Shown here: positions 58,487 through 64,000 of the stretch, one piece after another | How positions within the stretch are numbered: the stretch's first letter is position 1 | Layout of the letters: each line of letters opens with the position of its first letter | Assembly: GCA_910577945.1 (NCBI GenBank) | Contig: CAJTNI010000007.1 | Span: 13,491-77,490 of the forward strand | Origin: an uncultured Christensenella sp. | GTDB taxonomy: Bacteria > Bacillota > Clostridia > Christensenellales > Pumilibacteraceae | Direction: 5' to 3' | Length of the DNA stretch: 64,000 nucleotides | Program-made: the position numbers and the translations under genes | The notes under the pieces: model-generated | Database searches by the model: none | What the model was told of the DNA's origin: nothing | Seen by the model: the letters and a program-made list of their open reading frames with translations, nothing else

Positions 58487-59323
58487 TTATCTTATTTTCT
58501 TCCCGCACTGTCCGCAAAATCTATCTGTCGCCTCAATTTTCGCGCCGCATTCCGAACAGAAAATATCGCCCAGCGCGCAACCGCATTCGGCGCAAAACTT
58601 GGCGGTTTCCGTAGCCGACTTGCCGCACGACGGACAAACCTTGCCGTGTTCGGCAAGCTCGTCGCGTTTTTTCTCTATTGCCATTATGTCCGCATTGGAA
58701 ATAATCGCGCCGTTGACCGTAAACGAACAAAGCTCCAAGCCGTATTCCGCCTCGAACGTCTCGCCGACGCTCGCTTTAAGCCGCTCGGCTATCATGGCTT
58801 TGTTCTCGGTGAATTCGGTGTAGCTTATTTTCTCCTTGCGCATGACGCCCGCGACGATAGGCTCGATTATGCTCATGAGCCGCGACAAAAGCCGCTTTTT
58901 GAGCCGCTCGACGTTGTACTCGGTGTCCGCGCCCACCAGCTCCAAATAGAACTGCTTGGGCGTTTTTACGCGAAATTCGAGCTCGCCGTTAATGCCGATT
59001 GAAACCGCCACGTCTGTCAACGGGTCGCGCGTGCGAATGGGCGTGCTCGTGCCCCAAAGCATGGGGAGCTTGGCGGTGCGCGACACAAACACAAAATCGA
59101 CGCTCGCCACGTCGCTGTCCTTCTTCAAGCGGAAAAACCCACTCTCCGTATCGAAAATATCATGCCGACCGGGGCAAAGCGCCTCGGATACCACGCCGTC
59201 CTTAATCAACAGCACGGTATGCGTTTCGGGCACAATCACCTGCGCGGACGCGTGCAATCCGTCCGCGCTCTCGCGGCAAAACAGCTCCGCGTTATCGCCC
59301 GTAAATTTAACCAATTCAGCCAT
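58487..59323 (-). CDS. SPFH-domain protein with double zinc ribbon
   Basis: 278 residues. Residues about 1-215 form an SPFH/band-7 domain (VIVPETHTVLLIKDGVVSEA, CPGRHDIFDTESGFF, FRVKTPKQFYLELVG) of the YdjI or 'virion core protein' type, which scaffolds membranes. The tail has two zinc ribbons (CPSCGK...CAECG, then CSECGAK...CGQCG). B. subtilis YdjI is encoded next to the ESCRT-III homologue PspA, a useful parallel. ATG 59323 overlaps the TAA of the upstream TIR gene (TAATG), with AGGAGG 9 nt before it. Confidence 0.88.
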   Translation of the reverse strand: MAELVKFTGDNAELFCRESADGLHASAQVIVPETHTVLLIKDGVVSEALCPGRHDIFDTESGFFRLKKDSDVASVDFVFVSRTAKLPMLWGTSTPIRTRDPLTDVAVSIGINGELEFRVKTPKQFYLELVGADTEYNVERLKKRLLSRLMSIIEPIVAGVMRKEKISYTEFTENKAMIAERLKASVGETFEAEYGLELCSFTVNGAIISNADIMAIEKKRDELAEHGKVCPSCGKSATETAKFCAECGCALGDIFCSECGAKIEATDRFCGQCGKKIR

Positions 59324-61791
59324 TAGTTATCGCCTCCTCTATTTCTTTTCCTGTTGAGTTTTATTCCTTCGAGAATGACCGCCGTTATACTGAGAATTAC
59401 CATCAGCGGCGCGTTGTCCAAAACCGCCTCGCCCGTTACGCGCATTCCGAATATCCCGACGCCCGTCGCGAGCATTACCGAGACCACGCTGAGCGTTATG
59501 TTGAATCCCGACAAAACAGCCAAGTGCTTGTTCTTGCTTCTCAGCACGAACGCGTCGCATACGATTCGGAACACGCCCGACGCTATCAAGCACGCCGTGA
59601 ACATATTTCCGCCGTCCGACGAAATATGCCGTATTCCCGTCAGCGCCGCAAAAAAGAATATGAAATTGAGCGCCGCAAAAACCGAAATGAACACTGCCGC
59701 AACGCGCGCGCTCACCTTTTTGCGCGCCGCGTCGCGTGCGGCGCGTTGCGCCTCGCGGTCCCGCTCCGCCTTTTCGCGCGCCGTCTTGCCCGCGCGGTTG
59801 TTATCCAAGCGTTCGAGCAACGCATCGTACTCGCGCTTTTGCTCGTCGGTCGCTATGGACTGCGCGAGCATAAAATACTCGTTGGTGCTGATATCGACGG
59901 TGGACGAATAAAGCTGCTCCTCCGTCATGTTCAGGGATTTGAGCATTTGGCGAAAATACAGCAGCGACGAGTAGTGACTGTACACGTCGGGCGGCAAAAT
60001 GTTCCTGTTGTCCACAAGATAATCGACGAGCTTGCCGTCGTTTACGCGGTGCTTGCTGCGCTCGCGCAAAAACAACTGCGCGTTCTTGCTGACCGTTTCG
60101 CGCGCGTCCTCGTACTCGCGGGCTTGCGCGGGCGAAGCGTATTTGAGCGCCTTTTTGTACTCGAACTCGCGCGTTATGTCCTCGACGCATACGAGCTTGC
60201 TCTGCCCGTACTTAGCCCACAGCGACAGCCAATAATATCTGCTTGCCACGTCGGGGAAACGCCTGAATATAAGGCTGTTCTCGTCGGCGAAGGTCGCGCG
60301 GCAATGTTTGAGCGTGGCGTCCAGCTCGTCGAAATTCTCGTTTTTGAGGCTTATCTCCGCCGCGTCGAGCAGCACGTTGACCTCGCGCACCGCGCCGTTG
60401 CGGTAAATATTGTATATGCTCTCGAACCGCGCGGCAAACACGGGGTCGTTGTTCGCAAACCGCTCGGCGTTTTGGAAATACCCGTTGGACGTGAAATCCG
60501 CGCCCTTTTCGATTAGCTTTTTGTCGTCGGGCGCGCCGTACTCGCAAAGCAACAGCAGCCACCAAGCGAGCGGATTTTCGGGGTCGAGGTCGAGCGCCTC
60601 GTCGATTATGCCCTGTGCCTTTTTGTAGTTGCCCGCGCGTATCTCCGTTTCGGCGCGTTTGAGCCGCGTGCGCGGCGCGTACGTCGGCGCGGCGGTGGCG
60701 GCGACTCCGCCCGATACGATGCGCTCCAAACGCTCGATGCGCGCCTGCTCCTCGCTCCTGCGCTCCTCGGCGAGCATGCGCTCCTTTTCGCGCGCGGCAA
60801 GCCGTTTTTCCTCCAACGCCGCTTTTTCGCGCTCGTCCTCGGCGAGCAAGCCCATAACGTCTATAACGAGCTGTTCGAGGTGCGCGTACGGGTCGTCCGA
60901 CGCGTCCAGCCATTGCACTCTCGACAGCGCTTTTTCAAACGCGCCGTCGTACGGCGTGTCGTCTATGCGGTAGCTGTACAGCGCCTTGTTGTCGAGGACG
61001 GCGGCTTTAAGCTCCATTTCGCAATCCTCGGAATATATCGACTTAAAGCTCGACACGAGCAGGAACAACCGACAGTTTTCCACGCCCTTCAATATATCGC
61101 GCTCGTAGTTTTGCGAGCCCGCGAGAATATTGCGCGGCGCAATCCAGCACCTAAGCCCGCGCTCTTCGAGCCGCGTGCAAATCGCGTCGGCTACGTCTTG
61201 GTCGGGCTCGGCGGTGCGGTGACAAATAAAAACGTCGCGCTCCGCGGTCTTTGCGTACCTGAGCTTTTGAATGTACGATTTGATATTGCGGTCGAGTATC
61301 GGGTCGAAACTTGCGAACGTCTGCGGATACGCGCGGCGCAAAAACTCCTTAACGCCGTCGAGGTACTTGGGCTCGACCGTCGCGACAACCGACGCGCCGA
61401 CCTCCTTGCGCTCCTCGGGCGTTACGCCGTCGAAGCCCGCGTTTTTGAGGAAATCAACGAACGCGACGTCGTTGTCCGAAAACCTGTCGGCAAGCGCCAC
61501 GTAATATTGCGCGCAAAAATCGTCGGGCAACACCGACAGTATCTTTTGCGCGAAAAGCTTGACGCCGCCGTAATCGCGCGCCTTGGAACTCTCCTGTTGC
61601 AGCTTTAACTGCTTGGCAAGATACTCGCGCCATGCGCGCACGTCCTGCGTGTGGTCGAGAACCACCTTGGAAAACGCCGCCGCACGCGGCACGTTAAACG
61701 TGCTGCCGCACGCCTCGCACCTGCAAAATTCGCCGTGCTCCTCGGGTATGATTGCGGTACTGCCGCAGTTTGTACACCTGACTTGTTCCAT
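59323..61791 (-). CDS. Zinc-ribbon/TIR/repeat membrane protein
   Basis: 822 residues. N-terminal zinc ribbon (VRCTNCGS...CRCEACG, 1-30), a helical segment, a TIR-type domain (about 184-330: RDVFICHRTAEPDQDVADAI, CWIAPRNILAGSQNYERDIL, LVSSFKSIYSEDCEMELKAA with candidate catalytic Glu), a coiled coil (EDEREKAALEEKRLAAREKE), TPR-like helices (GNYKKAQGIIDEALDLDPEN and others to about residue 660) and about four C-terminal transmembrane helices. This architecture recurs in Clostridia next to SPFH genes. Enzymatic activity of the TIR is unknown. Promoter at 61851-61879. First gene of the ESCRT-like cluster. Confidence 0.85.
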   Translation of the reverse strand: MEQVRCTNCGSTAIIPEEHGEFCRCEACGSTFNVPRAAAFSKVVLDHTQDVRAWREYLAKQLKLQQESSKARDYGGVKLFAQKILSVLPDDFCAQYYVALADRFSDNDVAFVDFLKNAGFDGVTPEERKEVGASVVATVEPKYLDGVKEFLRRAYPQTFASFDPILDRNIKSYIQKLRYAKTAERDVFICHRTAEPDQDVADAICTRLEERGLRCWIAPRNILAGSQNYERDILKGVENCRLFLLVSSFKSIYSEDCEMELKAAVLDNKALYSYRIDDTPYDGAFEKALSRVQWLDASDDPYAHLEQLVIDVMGLLAEDEREKAALEEKRLAAREKERMLAEERRSEEQARIERLERIVSGGVAATAAPTYAPRTRLKRAETEIRAGNYKKAQGIIDEALDLDPENPLAWWLLLLCEYGAPDDKKLIEKGADFTSNGYFQNAERFANNDPVFAARFESIYNIYRNGAVREVNVLLDAAEISLKNENFDELDATLKHCRATFADENSLIFRRFPDVASRYYWLSLWAKYGQSKLVCVEDITREFEYKKALKYASPAQAREYEDARETVSKNAQLFLRERSKHRVNDGKLVDYLVDNRNILPPDVYSHYSSLLYFRQMLKSLNMTEEQLYSSTVDISTNEYFMLAQSIATDEQKREYDALLERLDNNRAGKTAREKAERDREAQRAARDAARKKVSARVAAVFISVFAALNFIFFFAALTGIRHISSDGGNMFTACLIASGVFRIVCDAFVLRSKNKHLAVLSGFNITLSVVSVMLATGVGIFGMRVTGEAVLDNAPLMVILSITAVILEGIKLNRKRNRGGDN

Positions 61792-61850
61792 TAACGATGC
61801 CTATACGAAACCCCGCGCGGATACTCCGCCGAATAATTATCGTATGCTTT

Positions 61851-61879
61851 ATTATATCATTTATAATATTAGTAAACAA
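61851..61879 (-). promoter_or_regulatory. Promoter of TIR/SPFH genes
   Basis: Minus-strand -35 TTGTTT (61874-61879), 17-bp spacer, -10 TATAAT (61851-61856); leader about 53 nt. Confidence 0.7.
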
Positions 61880-62012
61880 TGTATCCCGCATTAAAATTTG
61901 ATTAAAAATGCGCGCCCCGTTCGTCGCCGCAAGCCTGCGCAACGCGCGGCTTTGTCGAGTTTATACGCAAGCCGCCCGCGCCGATAAGCCGCTAAGCTTT
62001 GCCATATACGAT

Positions 62013-62042
62013 AAATCCGCCCATGAGCACATGAACGGATTT
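62013..62042 (-). terminator. Probable terminator of membrane-protein gene
   Basis: AAATCCG (62013-62019) pairs with CGGATTT (62036-62042) around an inner CATG/CATG stem; it overlaps the last base of the stop codon and lacks a long T run. Confidence 0.4.
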
Positions 62043-62749
62043 TATTTATAAATTCGCGTCGAGCGCTTCTGTGTCCTTTTTCTCATGCGCGCCCGCATTT
62101 TTCGCGTGTCGCCGTATTTGTGCAAAAGCGTTATAAACTCTTTCCTGTTTTGCATAAACAGCTCGAATATATCGCCGTTTTCGATAAGCCGAGCATTGCG
62201 CGAAAAAAAAGTATACGAGTTTTTATCCAGCTCGACAGTCGTCAAAAACACGTTGTCGGCTTTCGCAAAAAACACCAGAGCGTATATATATGCGCCGGAC
62301 CGTGTTTTGCAAAAGAATTCTATTCGGCAGTCGTCGAGCTTGATTTCTGATTTCGTATCGAACGGGTCGGCTTCGTCGTCGACTATCAAATAGCCGTCTT
62401 TTATGATATTATCGCTTGCCAACGTCTCCTTCGCTTTATCGTAATCGATTAGCTCGAAGTACGATTGCAATTCCTCGGTCCTATCTTTAATAAGTCTTTT
62501 GGAAGTTTTTCGGGAATACACGACAATTAAAACCATCAAAACCGCCATCACACAGCCCCATATACACGCAGGAATTAAGCCCAATAACATTAAATCGAGC
62601 GCAGCGCCTATAACGGTAAAAATGGCGCACAGTACCGCGCCGCCCAATATAAATATAATGCTCGGCAGCACCATACGATATAAAAATTTAAATTGATATG
62701 CGGGCATATGTTCTTTTTCGAACCGAACCGTTTCCAAAAACCTTCCCAT
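62042..62749 (-). CDS. Membrane protein, unknown
   Basis: 235 residues from ATG 62749 (GGAGG 7 nt upstream). A short basic N-terminal region, two transmembrane helices (about 27-48 PSIIFILGGAVLCAIFTVIG and 55-80), then a cytoplasmic domain of about 140 residues (RLIKDRTEELQSYFELIDYD, LDDCRIEFFCKTRSGAYIY) and a strongly basic tail (RARMRKRTQKRSTRIYK). No family recognised. Stand-alone transcription unit with promoter at 62906-62934. The longer open frame upstream has no ribosome site. Confidence 0.72.
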   Translation of the reverse strand: MGRFLETVRFEKEHMPAYQFKFLYRMVLPSIIFILGGAVLCAIFTVIGAALDLMLLGLIPACIWGCVMAVLMVLIVVYSRKTSKRLIKDRTEELQSYFELIDYDKAKETLASDNIIKDGYLIVDDEADPFDTKSEIKLDDCRIEFFCKTRSGAYIYALVFFAKADNVFLTTVELDKNSYTFFSRNARLIENGDIFELFMQNRKEFITLLHKYGDTRKMRARMRKRTQKRSTRIYK

Positions 62750-63057
62750 ATATGCGCCTCCGAATATTGACTTGCGACGCCACAACGCTACACGGCTTAC
62801 AAAGCTTTGTTTTATTTCGCTATCGCCTTCCTGCTCGCCAAACGCTAATAACCGAAGCATGCAAACGCGTCGCAAACAAGCTATTGCGAGCAAGTTATTT
62901 CACTTATAATATAACGAAAATAACAGAAAGTCAATATTTATCGATAGCTTTGATTGCGTCGAAAATCGGTGCGCATGCGAAATGCGTATCAAGCTCGCAC
63001 AAATCGGAATGCACCGCTCGCATTTACGAAGCATTCATCGTGAAGCTTATCGATTGC
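62750..63057. other. Intergenic gap
   Basis: Contains the promoter (62906-62934) and about 150 nt of leader of the preceding minus-strand gene. Nothing else recognised; no good open frame on either strand. Confidence 0.55.
62906..62934 (-). promoter_or_regulatory. Promoter of membrane-protein gene
   Basis: Minus-strand -35 TTGACT (62929-62934), 17-bp spacer, -10 TATTAT (62906-62911). Confidence 0.7.
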
Positions 63058-63528
63058 CTATCCGTGAATTTCTATATGCTTACTGTAAACAACATAATGT
63101 GGCGGCAGTTTTTTATTTTCCGTTTCATCGTCCGAAACTTTAAAAAATCTGTATTGTTCGTTTTCCTCGACGTAATGCGCGTAACTACACTGAATTAAAA
63201 TTTGAATTGTAATTTCATTATCCAAAGCGATAATTACGTCGCATAACGGGTTAACTTCGACAAAAAGCACTTTTCCGCCTTCGATTTCCGATTTGTATTT
63301 GGCAAGATTGTAATACTCGTCGTTATTCTCCTCATGCTCGCCATCCCATGATTGATAATCGAGCGTCGTTAAAAGAATATCATCGTCTTTTATAATTCTA
63401 GTCAGGCATTGAGAATGAATAGTATACCGCTCAAAATTAAACATCAACATTTCACAAGCATATCGAATTGCGTTTAATTTCAAACCGACAATATTTTGCA
63501 TCGATTTATTCAATTCAACAAAAGTCAT
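63058..63528 (-). CDS. Small unknown protein
   Basis: 156 residues, AGAGGT 5 nt before ATG 63528, own promoter. Acidic, AT-rich codon use compared with the host core; mixed alpha/beta (IVGLKLNAIRYACEMLMFNF, YNLAKYKSEIEGGKVLFVEV). No family recognised. Size, acidity and position beside another small lone gene recall immunity proteins of contact-dependent toxins, but no toxin gene is in the window, so this is only a possibility. Confidence 0.65.
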   Translation of the reverse strand: MTFVELNKSMQNIVGLKLNAIRYACEMLMFNFERYTIHSQCLTRIIKDDDILLTTLDYQSWDGEHEENNDEYYNLAKYKSEIEGGKVLFVEVNPLCDVIIALDNEITIQILIQCSYAHYVEENEQYRFFKVSDDETENKKLPPHYVVYSKHIEIHG

Positions 63529-63561
63529 ATAAACCTCTAAATTACCGTTTAACGTAGCTAT

Positions 63562-63590
63562 ATTATATCATGACCGCAATAAAAAAGCAA
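63562..63590 (-). promoter_or_regulatory. Promoter of small unknown gene
   Basis: Minus-strand -35 TTGCTT (63585-63590), 17-bp spacer, -10 TATAAT (63562-63567). Confidence 0.7.
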
Positions 63591-63623
63591 AGCAGTTATT
63601 TTGTCCCTGCTATAATCACTATG

Positions 63624-63659
63624 AAACACACCGTAAGGCGCGGCTTTTGTTGTGTGTTT
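63624..63659 (-). terminator. Possible terminator of last gene
   Basis: AAACACAC (63624-63631) pairs with GTGTGTTT (63652-63659) around a 20-nt loop, about 30 nt past the stop at 63690. Weak by loop size. Confidence 0.3.
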
Positions 63660-63689
63660 AGTTGAAAAAACTGCCGACGATTATGCAAC

Positions 63690-64000
63690 TCATTTCCGAG
63701 CATAAATTTCAAGCGCTCTTTCGGTAATCTCGCTTTTGTATCTGTCGATATCGATATAACCTTTCCCTTTTTTATCGTATTTCAAATGTATGGTCGGCAA
63801 CTCGATATTGAGCAATGCGTCGAGGAGCGGAATCGAATTTTTGAAATCCACAAGGACCTTACCCGTTGCGTACCCGTTGGCTTTTTGGTATTCGTGCAGT
63901 TCTATCAGTGCACCTGCATCATTGGGGAGCGCGATATTTTCGACTTCTTCGCCGTATAAAAAGCGTGCGAAATTGTAAAGTCCCAAAGCAAAAAACGGGA
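63690..64000 (-). CDS. Unknown protein, partial (5' end outside window)
   Basis: The frame stays open to the right edge of the window; about 103 residues of the C-terminal part are visible. Contains FARFLYGEEVENIALPNDAG, LIELHEYQKANGYATGKVLV and ends YKSEITERALEIYARK. No domain recognised; soluble, mixed charge. The TTG at 63986 is a possible start but the coding sequence reads on upstream of it, so I treat it as partial. Confidence 0.6.
   Translation of the reverse strand, partial: PFFALGLYNFARFLYGEEVENIALPNDAGALIELHEYQKANGYATGKVLVDFKNSIPLLDALLNIELPTIHLKYDKKGKGYIDIDRYKSEITERALEIYARK

Noticed and set aside
63058..64000. Toxin-immunity island
   Set aside because: Small acidic proteins are suggestive, but no toxin or secretion gene is in the window.

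Overview
The window looks like chromosome of an uncultured, spore-forming-lineage member of the Clostridia (Bacillota). Support for this: strong Shine-Dalgarno sequences, TTGACA/TATAAT promoters with 17-bp spacers, a veg - SPOCS/LysM - ispE cluster with rsmA close by (as in Firmicutes), an MntP exporter, clostridial DUF5685, and no sign of an outer membrane. Host DNA is GC-rich by eye; the segment at about 11990-19917 is visibly AT-richer and is a mobile element. Species placement is inference.

Layout. 1-7000: minus-strand surface and membrane genes (lipoproteins, a CorC/HlyC-type transporter, small membrane proteins) and a divergent XRE regulator. 7064-11526: orphan histidine kinase, zinc-ribbon protein, unknown protein, a dense interspersed-repeat block and mntP. 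11643-11966: an XRE-type regulator decayed by one frameshift and one nonsense mutation. 11990-19917: an integrative element with a large serine recombinase, a TnpW-like small gene, a ribbon-helix-helix regulator, and a four-gene defence operon: BcgI-like restriction-methylase, specificity subunit, Mrr-like nuclease with zinc finger, and coiled-coil TIR protein. The element sits in the loop of a host terminator hairpin.

20077-23539: nagB-nagA and a phosphohexomutase. 23666-39068: a beta-glucan type polysaccharide locus with two GH16 glucanases, GLUG/Ig-like lipoproteins, a ROK regulator, a CUT1 ABC importer (binding protein and two permeases, no ATPase) and a large GH94-like phosphorylase. Extracellular GH16 cleavage, ABC import and intracellular phosphorolysis, ending at hexose phosphates, form a plausible route. 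39352-48101: housekeeping (ispE, SPOCS/LysM protein, veg, malQ, pckA, rsmA, PHP phosphatase). 48189-55548: J-domain protein, DUF5685, trpS, thrC, a P-loop protein and an aminotransferase.

55767-56050 is a MITE-like non-coding element. 56051-61791 is the most unusual chromosomal cluster: an MIT-AAA ATPase of Vps4/CdvC type, an ESCRT-III (Snf7)-like coiled-coil protein, a small helical protein, an SPFH/zinc-ribbon protein and a zinc-ribbon/TIR/repeat/membrane protein, all on the minus strand. The window ends with small unknown proteins.

Top observations: (1) a textbook -1 frameshift signal (Shine-Dalgarno-like AAGGAG, GGGAAAA heptamer, TAG stop, 12-bp stem-loop) joining the restriction-methylase and specificity subunits; (2) the bacterial ESCRT-III/Vps4-like cluster; (3) the nuclease-plus-TIR pair next to the restriction system; (4) several genes whose consensus promoter places the transcript start on the ATG, i.e. 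leaderless mRNAs. No tRNA, rRNA or CRISPR array was recognised.
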